Shown here piece after piece: positions 46,301 to 53,345 of a stretch of DNA of 64,000 nt. A program made the translations under genes and the position numbers. Origin of the DNA: Bacteroides propionicigenes (GTDB lineage Bacteria; Bacteroidota; Bacteroidia; Bacteroidales; Bacteroidaceae); NCBI RefSeq assembly GCF_018390535.1, contig NZ_JAHBBW010000013.1:62001-126000 (forward strand). Direction: 5' to 3'. Position 1 is the stretch's first letter; each line of letters begins with the position of its first letter. The notes beneath the pieces are model-generated. The model did no database searches and had not been told where the DNA came from. It saw only the letters and a list, made by a program, of their open reading frames with translations.

Positions 46301-47376
46301 ACTATGCAACTGACCACATTATCACTGATTGAATTAGCGAATGGAATATGCTTAATATGCTGGAAGCGATTACATAAAGGATGATAATAATTCAATCCGC
46401 CCCAATAAGTGCCCAACCACATTCCGCCTTGCGAATCCATAAAGATGCTGCGGACAGAGTTCTGTGACAAACTCGCGTCCTGCACCATAGAATTCTTTAT
46501 GGACAAAAAACGGTCTTTACTCTCTTCATAAATATTCAAACCGCCATAAGTACCAACCCACAACCGGTTTTGCTGATCCACAGCCAAAGAACGAACATAG
46601 TTTGAATTCAAGCCGGAATTTCCCTCCTCATGCCTATAATTCTTCAAAGCTTTAGACTTAGTATCATACATATACAGCCCTTCACCTTCCGTCGCTATCC
46701 ATATCCGGCTAAACATTTGGCAGAAAATCGAATGTATCTGAACGCTCGCCGGCATATCCAATAGCTTCTCTAAGGTTCCTTTTGTTAAAGAATAAGCATA
46801 AAGCGCCTCTTTTGCCCCTATATAAATATTATCTCCTTGACGAACCATAGCGGTAGCACTCAGCAAATGTGCCGGATGCGGCAGCGTATCATTCAGAATA
46901 CGCCCCTGATTAATGTCAAACAGTAATATTTCATTTGCCGTACCCAACATCAGATAATCCTCATTCATTGGTGCAATACAGGTGACAGCTACCTTATAGC
47001 CATTTCTTTTATAAACATAATTCGAGAAAGTGTCCTGATTCCGGTTATAAAGGGACAATCCCTCTCTTGTACCAATCCATACCCTTCCGGAGTCATCAAC
47101 TGTGACGCAACGGCTAATATCGCAAGCTATGCTTTGGGGATTCGTATATTGATGCCGATAGACGGTAAAATTATAGCCATCGTACTTATTAACCCCGTCA
47201 TAAGTAGCAAACCACAAATTACCTTCCTTATCCTGATTTATTCCGAATATCGTACAATGTGAAAGGCCTTCTTCCAAGCCAATATGTGTGAAATGCATAT
47301 CGTCTATACCACCGGCATATCCGATACCGGCCAAGAATGCCCCAAAGAATGTTAACAAAGACCGAAGAATTCTCAT
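43330..47376 (-). CDS. Hybrid two-component system regulator of PUL2 (HTCS2)
   Basis: This 1348-aa protein is built like HTCS1: signal peptide (MRILRSLLTFFGAFLAGIGYA), propeller repeats to about 700 (for example NLWFATYDGVNKYDGYNF and RVWIGTREGLSLYNRN), Y_Y_Y domain, membrane segment near 780-800 (WWAISVLVVLCAALLFGIL), histidine kinase with H840 in DISHELRTP, receiver with D1148 in ITDVMMP, and C-terminal AraC-type domain. It should detect PUL2 oligosaccharides in the periplasm and activate SusC2. Its promoter box lies at 47408-47415, inside the 41-bp gap after the 636-aa gene. HTCS1 and HTCS2 are clear paralogues; differences in the propeller half suggest different or overlapping ligands. 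Confidence 0.93.
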   Translation of the reverse strand: MRILRSLLTFFGAFLAGIGYAGGIDDMHFTHIGLEEGLSHCTIFGINQDKEGNLWFATYDGVNKYDGYNFTVYRHQYTNPQSIACDISRCVTVDDSGRVWIGTREGLSLYNRNQDTFSNYVYKRNGYKVAVTCIAPMNEDYLMLGTANEILLFDINQGRILNDTLPHPAHLLSATAMVRQGDNIYIGAKEALYAYSLTKGTLEKLLDMPASVQIHSIFCQMFSRIWIATEGEGLYMYDTKSKALKNYRHEEGNSGLNSNYVRSLAVDQQNRLWVGTYGGLNIYEESKDRFLSIKNSMVQDASLSQNSVRSIFMDSQGGMWLGTYWGGLNYYHPLCNRFQHIKHIPFANSISDNVVSCIVEDKAKNLWIGTNGGGLNFYDSASKTYKCYLLNSGSSKATSSKDIKTVYVDERTDNIYIGAHAGGMIVLNRRTGQQRFFNTQNSDLPSNNVYSILPDGYGGLWIASLNALIHYDIANNHFQTVDRDSKGHRLQEFNGVLFRDSKRRIWAGGEMGLSIYNQTNTSLTINTDYDIAPILQRSFINCFYESASGHIWVGTRNGLFALKESTKDFLQYTTADGLPSNVIYGILEDSYGRLWISTNQGLSCLNPENRKLRNFTIVDGLQSNQFNAGSFCRISNGNMLFGGINGITSFRPETLIDNPYSPKPVVNKLYVSNKEVLPGDETGILKKCIEIGDYITLTSSQSSFAISFVVSNYIAGKHNTFAYKLEGYNDSWYSQDNINLVSYSNLPAGDYTFYLKAANNDGKWSEVLEALHIRVLPVWYRTWWAISVLVVLCAALLFGILRFFWLRKNMQAEILMERLDKEKQEEISQMKIRFYIDISHELRTPLTLIVAPLQELLERIKGHWEHEKLSYIQRNTNRLLHLVNQLMDYRRAELGIFKLRPIYANAYKKVLNCFLNYESLSKRKDIDYNLYTELQDEELLFDETYLDLIVNNLLSNAFKYTEKGECITVRLYKEDTNLVLQVIDTGVGIPEEKQKKIFERFYQVENGHEGSGIGLSLVQRLVELHHGRIVLESKVGEGSTFSVYIPQDKSVYSSEELLQQEGDSEEQRAYYTNAHDIYVGDEELSETSVLTDEEKEKRGTVLVVDDNQELRQYLVGGLSSDFSLLEADNGQKALDLLKGQEVDLVITDVMMPVMDGVKLCKAIKQNIRTCHIPVYMLSAKADIKYQLEGLQVGADDYIPKPFSMPILKTKILNVLRTRYRVFERYSNTTEVEPEKLANNTMDEELLRRAITIIEKNMDNVEFSTELFAREMNMSRSNLHLKLKAITGKSAIDFIHKIRFNRACQLLKEGKYSVSEISFMVGYNSPSYFAARFKKYMGCLPTEYGKNNI

Positions 47377-47407
47377 ATATATTACATATTAATACAGAAC
47401 AAAGAAA

Positions 47408-47415
47408 CAAAAATA
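47408..47415 (-). promoter_or_regulatory. Possible promoter -7 element for HTCS2
   Basis: The minus strand reads TATTTTTG, a match to TAnnTTTG, 31 bp before the HTCS2 start. It overlaps the short gap after the upstream gene, so the regulator may be transcribed both alone and together with that gene. Confidence 0.45.
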
Positions 47416-47417
47416 TA

Positions 47418-49328
47418 TTAATTATATATGATTTTAACTTGAATTTTCTTATCTCCTTCCTCAGGCAGTACTTGCAAAGGTACAAAAGAAAAACCCGGTA
47501 CGGGAACGAATATCCGTCCGTCCTTATCGGTCGGAGCGACTTTCAGCTGACCACTGACACAAACTACCTCCAAAATGCCATTCTCTTTTTGAACACGCAT
47601 ACCCTTCGGAGTAATAGTCACCACCTCTGAAGGAGAAGCGATAACCGGCAAGACCAAACAGGCCGTCAAAGGACAGTAATCCACTTCTATCAACAACCCT
47701 TGTTTGGAATATACATAATCCATGTTGACAGGTATTGAACCTTGAACCGGAGTTTGCTGGTCGGCATCTACCAAATGAGTATTGACATGGAAGCGATGCA
47801 TATCTTTCTCCTTTACATAAGTTATATCCGTATCCAAGTCATCCAGATTACTGTAAACCGTTCCGTATTGCACCATTTCCACGCGAGGAGTTCCGCTCAT
47901 GATATACTCACGACTATTACTCTGCATATTAGGTGCCTCTATCAGTTCGTACCGGTTTGTGGTAGCCGCAAATACCGGGCCTGCCTCTTCATGCCATAAC
48001 AGCGAAACAGCTCCTCCCATCGGATGGGTCCCCTTTACCTTATATTCAGCGTCAAAGCCGGTACATGTAGAACGCCACGGACCTTCTGCAACCAACCAAG
48101 TACGAATATCCCGGAAATATTTCACTCCATAAGCCGTGTCGCGTGGCAAAGCCTTGTACTGCTGTGTCTTGACAGGCGGAAGCTCCAAAAAGGCAGTCAA
48201 TGCTTTGGCATGCCCAAATGTATGATGAATGCACGCCGGAATTCCGGAGGCTTGATAGTCGCGTCCTGCATGAAGCAAACCGTTATATGTTGATTTCTTC
48301 AATAACTGTATATTGCGGTTGATAGCTTCCAGATACTCCGGATGGTTATCCGCCATGGCATAATAACCGCCCATAAAACCGTCGCTTGTGCGTCCTCCCC
48401 AGTATGTCCACTTGAAGCTACGTGTCCCCCAACTGTTGTCCCATGCTCCGTCGGGCAGCATAAATTCCAAATGAGTGTTCATGGAACGTTCCACGACAGA
48501 CAATAATTCCCGGTCGTTCACCATCAGAGCATAATAGGCAAAATTAGGCAAAGACTCCTCTATATTATAACCCAAATCTACAGGAAGGCAACCGTTTTTT
48601 GTAGGTGTCCATATCTTTGGTCCTTCACCGTACAGAAAGAAATCATTCGTCGTAAAGAACTTCTTTAAATCTGAAGCCACAATCCGGGCTTCTTCTTTAA
48701 AATCCGGACGGTTGAACATCTCGCCGAGAGCCTGCAAGGCATATGTCACCGAAGCCGAATAGTTCACATTATTCAGACGTTTCATTTTTCCCTGCATACG
48801 GCGGCTGTACATCTGGGGATTTTTCATCATAAATTCACCGGCTTCCAGTAATTGCCGTTTCCAATGATTCCGGGTGGAGTCATCCAACAGATGCCCATGA
48901 TAATGCAAAGCCTCATACAAAGCGATAGCCGCAAACACAGTCGTCCCACTCCAATCCGACACATGAACGTCGTTCATCCAAGCCCCGTCCGGACGGTGCA
49001 CATTTTCCATCCATTTCATCAGTTTTTTAGCGGCAAGCAGATATTTATCATTACCGGTTTTGTCCGCCAGATACATCAAGGGCAAAACGGTATCTCCTAT
49101 CCGCCCGTGGATACGGGCACAGGCAGGACACAGAATGCCACCGTCAAGTACCGGATGCAGCCCTTCACATTGATAGGTCAGCAAAGCGTCCACCCACTCT
49201 ACCAGCAATTTCTCCGCATCATTACGCAGGGATTTATCAGAATAAACAGGATTTCCGGCACGGACTTGTCCCGGGAAAGACAGCGCAAACACAAACACCG
49301 CTAAAACTATGTTTCTCATACCATTCAT
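47418..49328 (-). CDS. Exported alpha-toroid protein of unknown function (candidate carbohydrate-active enzyme)
   Basis: This 636-aa protein has a signal peptide (MRNIVLAVFVFALSFPGQVRAG; Met1 or Met4 may start it). I cannot assign it to a known CAZy family. About residues 30-400 are helical repeats with the motifs GGILCPACARIHGRIGD (C67, C70, H74), HRPDGAWMNDVHVSDWSG, YSASVTYALQALGEMF and TYWGGRTSDGFMGGYYAMAD, as in (alpha/alpha) toroid lyases and hydrolases. Residues 410-636 look beta-rich (WRSTCTGFDAEYKVKGTHPMGG). This toroid-plus-sandwich design occurs in GAG lyases (PL8, PL12, PL33, PL35) and in six-hairpin glycosidases. It is divergent from a sulfatase and next to HTCS2, so action on the same glycan is likely. 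Function is not established. Confidence 0.55.
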   Translation of the reverse strand: MNGMRNIVLAVFVFALSFPGQVRAGNPVYSDKSLRNDAEKLLVEWVDALLTYQCEGLHPVLDGGILCPACARIHGRIGDTVLPLMYLADKTGNDKYLLAAKKLMKWMENVHRPDGAWMNDVHVSDWSGTTVFAAIALYEALHYHGHLLDDSTRNHWKRQLLEAGEFMMKNPQMYSRRMQGKMKRLNNVNYSASVTYALQALGEMFNRPDFKEEARIVASDLKKFFTTNDFFLYGEGPKIWTPTKNGCLPVDLGYNIEESLPNFAYYALMVNDRELLSVVERSMNTHLEFMLPDGAWDNSWGTRSFKWTYWGGRTSDGFMGGYYAMADNHPEYLEAINRNIQLLKKSTYNGLLHAGRDYQASGIPACIHHTFGHAKALTAFLELPPVKTQQYKALPRDTAYGVKYFRDIRTWLVAEGPWRSTCTGFDAEYKVKGTHPMGGAVSLLWHEEAGPVFAATTNRYELIEAPNMQSNSREYIMSGTPRVEMVQYGTVYSNLDDLDTDITYVKEKDMHRFHVNTHLVDADQQTPVQGSIPVNMDYVYSKQGLLIEVDYCPLTACLVLPVIASPSEVVTITPKGMRVQKENGILEVVCVSGQLKVAPTDKDGRIFVPVPGFSFVPLQVLPEEGDKKIQVKIIYN

Positions 49329-49422
49329 ATTATTAGATTTATTTTTTCAAAAATAAAGCATTCCACGCATATGCCATCACTATTTTCTCCAATAGACCGC
49401 AACATACGTTTACCCGTTCCAT

Positions 49423-49455
49423 AAATTTGTTGAATCATCATCAAATTTGTTGAAT
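49423..49455. promoter_or_regulatory. 13-bp direct repeats in the divergent promoter region
   Basis: AAATTTGTTGAAT occurs perfectly at 49423-49435 and 49443-49455, 20 bp apart, between the divergent 636-aa gene and sulfatase gene. On the minus strand it reads ATTCAACAAATTT, sharing the ACAAA core and the spacing with the SusC2 direct repeats. It is a candidate binding site of HTCS2 for both genes. Confidence 0.55.
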
Positions 49456-49523
49456 AATTATGTATGGAAACAATATTAGCAGTTTTTTGAACACATGAAA
49501 TATACTTGTCAGCCCAAATGCCC

Positions 49524-49531
49524 TACCTTAG
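49524..49531 (+). promoter_or_regulatory. Possible promoter -7 element for the sulfatase gene
   Basis: TACCTTAG is close to TAnnTTTG and lies 26 bp before the ATG at 49558. For the opposite strand, a near-match TATGTTGC (49399-49406) may serve the 636-aa gene. Confidence 0.35.
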
Positions 49532-49557
49532 CGGTTATTACTAAAAACTGATATAAT

Positions 49558-51525
49558 ATGAAAAACTTCCCTTTATTAATGTGTTCTGTTTTTTGTGGAC
49601 TGCACACTACCCAGGCAGATGCAGCAGACAGTAAAAAGAACGAAAGGCCCAATATCCTTTGGCTCACATTTGAAGACACCAGCGCATATGAATTCGGTTG
49701 TTACGGCAACAAGGATGTACATACGCCCAACGCGGACAGCCTTGCCACCCGCGGCATACAATTCATGAACGCATGGTCGGTGGCTCCGCAAAGTTCGGCT
49801 GCACGCTCATCACTGATTACCGGTTGTTACTCCTCCACCTACGGAATGGATGTGCATCCGGTGTCATATGATACTCCGGCAAACATCTTCTTCCCGCAAT
49901 GGCTGCGTGAAGCCGGATATTACTGCACCAACAACAGCAAAACGCATTACAACTCCACCACAGACAACAAAAGTTGTTGGGATGAATGTACGACAACAGC
50001 CTCCTACAACAGTCCGAAACGCGGTGAAGACCAGCCCTTCTTTGCCGTATACAATACAGTAACCTCGCATATGGGGCGCATCCGTACTTTCCACACCGAC
50101 GGACGAAGAGATTACACCACAGAGGGTATCTATCCCGAATTGCTCACCCTGCCCTCTTACGTGCCCGACCTGCCCGAAGTACGTTCCGACTATGCAGGCC
50201 ATTTGGAAGCCGTACAAGATGTGGACACATGGCTGGGATTCTTCCTGAAAGACCTAAAGGAAAAAGGATTGGACGATAACACAATAATCTTCTTCTTCAG
50301 CGACCATGGAGGTTGTGTTCCACGCGGTAAGGGTTATTTATACGAAAGCGGCTTGAAAGTACCCATGATAGCCTATTTTCCACCCAAATGGCAACATCTG
50401 GCAGGAAAGAAAACATCCGGAAAAGAATACTCCTTGGTCAACTTCACAGACTTAGGTCCTACCGTACTCAGCCTTGCAGGCATAAAACCGCCCAAGCATA
50501 TGCAAGGCAAGGCTTTATTCGGGAAGTACGCTTCCGATGAAAAGCGGGAAATTCAGTTCGCATTAGCGGCCAATCAGCTGCACCACTTCATGCCGGTACG
50601 CGCCGCAACCGACGGGCGATTTAAATACATCCGCAGCTACATACCTTACCGTCAGTTTGCCTTGCGAAATTACTACCAATGGGGCATGCCGTCCAACAAA
50701 GCATGGGACAAACTGGTCTTAGGCGGACATAACACCAACCCCGACTGGGCGCAAACCTTCAATGCTCATCCTGCCGAAATGCTGTTCGACCTTGAGAAGG
50801 ACCCGGGTGAATTGCACAACCTGTCCGATTCTCCTGAATACGCAGAAGTGCTGGTAAAGATGCGTAAAGCTCTCTCCAACCATATCCGTGCCACCAAAGA
50901 CTTGGGTTTCTTCATGCCTACTTCCCGCGAGAATGTGGTATTATATGATAAAGTGCGCAAAGAGAAATATCCTTTAGACGAACTGTATAATCTCGTAGAA
51001 CTGGCAGGCACAGCCACAGCAAGCAATGCCCCCATATTCGAGAAAGCATTATCCAGCCAATATCCCGAAATGCGTTATTGGGCATCCGTTGGCTTGGCGC
51101 AACTGGGAAGCAAAGGAGAATTAAAAAGCTGCCCCGCCCCTCTGCTCGCCCTGCTGAATGATGCAGACCCCTACATAGCTTGCGAAGCCGCCTACGCAGC
51201 CGCCTATCTGGGAGAAACCGCCAAAGGAATCGAACTCCTGAATAATCCGGATAAAGAGGCTGACAGAAAAATCGGTTATTCTTTATTGGAATGCCTGTCT
51301 TTGGATAAAGCCATGCAACCCGCCATCCGCGTTCATCTGGCAGACTTGAAAGACAAAGCCGAAAATCTTCCGCGCAAAGCGAACGAAGATGCCGGACTTA
51401 TGGCACGCGGTATTTTGGTCAATCTTGGCGAGATGGACATAAAGAATCTCCATGGTCCTGAATCCTACAAATTAGGATTAAAGCTGAATCACGGACGCAG
51501 GCCCATGGTTCCACTCCCCAACTGA
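49558..51525 (+). CDS. Sulfatase (S1 family, SGSH-like), serine type with Ala variant
   Basis: This 655-aa protein has a signal peptide (about 22 residues, MKNFPLLMCSVFCGLHTTQA). The core reads NILWLTFEDTSAYEFGCYG (D40), APQSSAARSSLITG and FFFSDHGGCVPRGKG. The formylglycine motif is S79-S-A-A-R83: serine type, with Ala in place of the usual Pro, which some sulfatases allow. The opening pattern resembles heparan N-sulfatase (SGSH)-like enzymes, and the PUL context is heparan-type, so N-sulfoglucosamine sulfohydrolase is a reasonable guess but not proven. Residues about 500-610 (EMRYWASVGLAQLGSK, YIACEAAYAAAYLG) look like HEAT-type helical repeats appended to the sulfatase. The gene is divergent from the 636-aa gene and ends 16 bp from the convergent MATE gene. 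Confidence 0.82.
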   Translation: MKNFPLLMCSVFCGLHTTQADAADSKKNERPNILWLTFEDTSAYEFGCYGNKDVHTPNADSLATRGIQFMNAWSVAPQSSAARSSLITGCYSSTYGMDVHPVSYDTPANIFFPQWLREAGYYCTNNSKTHYNSTTDNKSCWDECTTTASYNSPKRGEDQPFFAVYNTVTSHMGRIRTFHTDGRRDYTTEGIYPELLTLPSYVPDLPEVRSDYAGHLEAVQDVDTWLGFFLKDLKEKGLDDNTIIFFFSDHGGCVPRGKGYLYESGLKVPMIAYFPPKWQHLAGKKTSGKEYSLVNFTDLGPTVLSLAGIKPPKHMQGKALFGKYASDEKREIQFALAANQLHHFMPVRAATDGRFKYIRSYIPYRQFALRNYYQWGMPSNKAWDKLVLGGHNTNPDWAQTFNAHPAEMLFDLEKDPGELHNLSDSPEYAEVLVKMRKALSNHIRATKDLGFFMPTSRENVVLYDKVRKEKYPLDELYNLVELAGTATASNAPIFEKALSSQYPEMRYWASVGLAQLGSKGELKSCPAPLLALLNDADPYIACEAAYAAAYLGETAKGIELLNNPDKEADRKIGYSLLECLSLDKAMQPAIRVHLADLKDKAENLPRKANEDAGLMARGILVNLGEMDIKNLHGPESYKLGLKLNHGRRPMVPLPN

Positions 51526-51541
51526 CGTATCCGCAAAGCCA

Positions 51542-52900
51542 TCAAGCCCCCTGCGCCTGTGCCTTAAACTTTCGGAACTGCCACGTCAGCATTGCCGCCG
51601 CTATCAGGCTGGCCAGCAAGTCGGAAATCGGCATACTGTACCACACGCCTGCCGCACCGAAAAAACGAGGCAGAATTATCAGACAGGGGAGCAACACCAC
51701 CATCTGGCGGGTAAGGGAAAGAAATATTGCCTTACTCGCCATTCCTATGCTCTGGAAGAAGTTGGCCGTAACCATTTGAAAGCCGATGATTGGGAAAAAC
51801 ATCACTACAATGCGCAACCCTTTTGCCGAAAGGTCTATCAGTTCGGCGTCCGATGTAAAGATACTGACCACCAAATCGGAGAACAGCATACCTACAATAA
51901 AGCCGAAAGTCGTGACCCCCGTTGCATAGATTATTGTCAGTTTCAGTGTCTTGGTGACACGTCCGTATTGTTTGGCGCCAAAATTATAGCCTGCAATGGG
52001 CTGCATTCCCTGATTCAACCCCATCACAATCATCACAATAATGAATACCAGCCGGTTGACAATACCAAAGGCACCGATAGCCAAATCGCCGCCATACTTT
52101 TTCAATCCCTGATTGATAAGGATTACGATGAAGCAGGCCGCCATATTCATCAAGAACGGAGACATACCGATAGCCAGCGAATCAAAGACAATCTTACGCT
52201 TCAACCGGAAGATGCCGCGATGAAAATGCAACAGTTCATCTTTGTTACTGAATATCTTGAGCTGCCACATCAAGGATATAACCTGCGCCACAATCGTGGC
52301 AATAGCCGCCCCGCGAATGCCCCATCCAAAACCATAGATAAACACCGGGTCGAGTATCGTGTTGATAACTACCGTAGCGATAGTGGCATACATCGCCTTC
52401 TGCGGATGTCCCGAAGAGCGCAGCACCGCATTCAATCCCAAATAAAGATGCGTAACGGCATTGCCGAGAAGGATAATCTGCATATAGTCGCGCGCATATC
52501 CCACGGTTTCGTCACTGCCGCCGAAGAAGTAAAGAATAGGGTCGAGGAATGCCATTACAGCCACCGTAAAAGCCACCCCCAGCAGGATATTCAGCACGAA
52601 AACATTGCCCAACACCCGTTGAGCCGTATCATAGTCTTTCTGCCCCAGCTTGACGGAAATCAGTGTAGACGCTCCTACACCGACCAGCGACCCGAAAGCT
52701 GCCGCAAGGTTCATCAACGGAAAAGTCAACGCCAACCCCGAAATAGCCATCGTACCCACGCCGTGGCCGATGAAAATACTATCCACCATATTATATAAGG
52801 AAGACGCCGTCATGGCAATAATTGCCGGTACGGCATACTGCATCAATAGTTTTCCAATATTCTCTGTACCCAACGCTGTGGGCGTTTTTTGTCCTGCCAT
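51542..52900 (-). CDS. MATE family efflux transporter
   Basis: This 452-aa membrane protein has about 12 predicted helices in two MatE halves. The start MAGQKTPTALGTENIGKLLM is followed by VPAIIAMTASSLYNMVDSIFIGHGVG, a typical MATE N-terminal signature, and the second half shows FGIVNRLVFIIVMIVMGLNQGMQPIAGYNFGAKQ. Such proteins expel cationic drugs or metabolites using sodium or proton gradients. The substrate is not predictable. It is a single minus-strand gene at the edge of PUL2, converging with the sulfatase, and belongs with the core-genome side of the window. Confidence 0.9.
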   Translation of the reverse strand: MAGQKTPTALGTENIGKLLMQYAVPAIIAMTASSLYNMVDSIFIGHGVGTMAISGLALTFPLMNLAAAFGSLVGVGASTLISVKLGQKDYDTAQRVLGNVFVLNILLGVAFTVAVMAFLDPILYFFGGSDETVGYARDYMQIILLGNAVTHLYLGLNAVLRSSGHPQKAMYATIATVVINTILDPVFIYGFGWGIRGAAIATIVAQVISLMWQLKIFSNKDELLHFHRGIFRLKRKIVFDSLAIGMSPFLMNMAACFIVILINQGLKKYGGDLAIGAFGIVNRLVFIIVMIVMGLNQGMQPIAGYNFGAKQYGRVTKTLKLTIIYATGVTTFGFIVGMLFSDLVVSIFTSDAELIDLSAKGLRIVVMFFPIIGFQMVTANFFQSIGMASKAIFLSLTRQMVVLLPCLIILPRFFGAAGVWYSMPISDLLASLIAAAMLTWQFRKFKAQAQGA

Positions 52901-53053
52901 ACTTTTTACCTATTATTCGAGGGTGCAAAGGTACTCAAAATTCGTCAGGTGAGCAAGCGCCCCCGCTTCATCTTAAAGAAGAGCCACCCTTCCTCCTATC
53001 AGAAAAATATCAGGTATAGGGATGAAGGAAGGTTCAACCCGACTTTAAGTTTT

Positions 53054-53137
53054 ATCTTTAGGTTGGAGATGCTCATCTTCAGGCTGGAGATACGCATCTT
53101 TAAGCTGGAGATACACATCTTTAGACTGAAGATAAAG
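53054..53137. repeat. 21-bp tandem repeat, four units
   Basis: Four 21-bp units start at 53054, 53075, 53096 and 53117, each beginning ATCTT and containing a GCTGGAGAT-like core (units 1 and 4 vary). The array lies in the 445-bp gap between the MATE and lysS starts. Each unit has short ATCT...AGAT inverted symmetry. In one frame the units encode seven-residue repeats (IFRLEI type), but the frame starts antisense to the MATE promoter region and is not convincingly a gene. The rest of the gap shows only the lysS promoter. Confidence 0.8.
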
Positions 53138-53310
53138 TTCATCCCCTATCTTAGACAGGCTTTCCGGCGGAGTCAGACCATCTTCTTCCCTATCCGAAGC
53201 TATCTTTTTCCAAGACCTTGCCCGATGAATACTTAACAGCCCGCCACAGCGTACACGGTCCCTGCGGTGAATAAATTCCCCTAAAGGTTCGCTTTCTGAA
53301 AAATGTTTCG

Positions 53311-53318
53311 TATTTTTG
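53311..53318 (+). promoter_or_regulatory. Promoter -7 element for lysS
   Basis: TATTTTTG matches TAnnTTTG and lies 27 bp before the ATG at 53346. It supports this start over the GTG at 53331, which is only 12 bp downstream of the box. Confidence 0.55.
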
Positions 53319-53345
53319 TCCCCAAATTGAGTGAATTATAGCGAA

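Noticed and set aside
51776-52798. 340-aa open frame on the plus strand opposite the MATE gene
   Set aside because: It is the complement of hydrophobic codons, giving a Gln/His/Arg-rich sequence without a domain; the MATE gene on the other strand is convincing.
52889-53236. 115-aa open frame covering the 21-bp tandem repeats
   Set aside because: It begins at the MATE start codon region in antisense, has no signal or domain, and its heptad-like part is only the translation of the repeats. I keep the repeats as DNA features.
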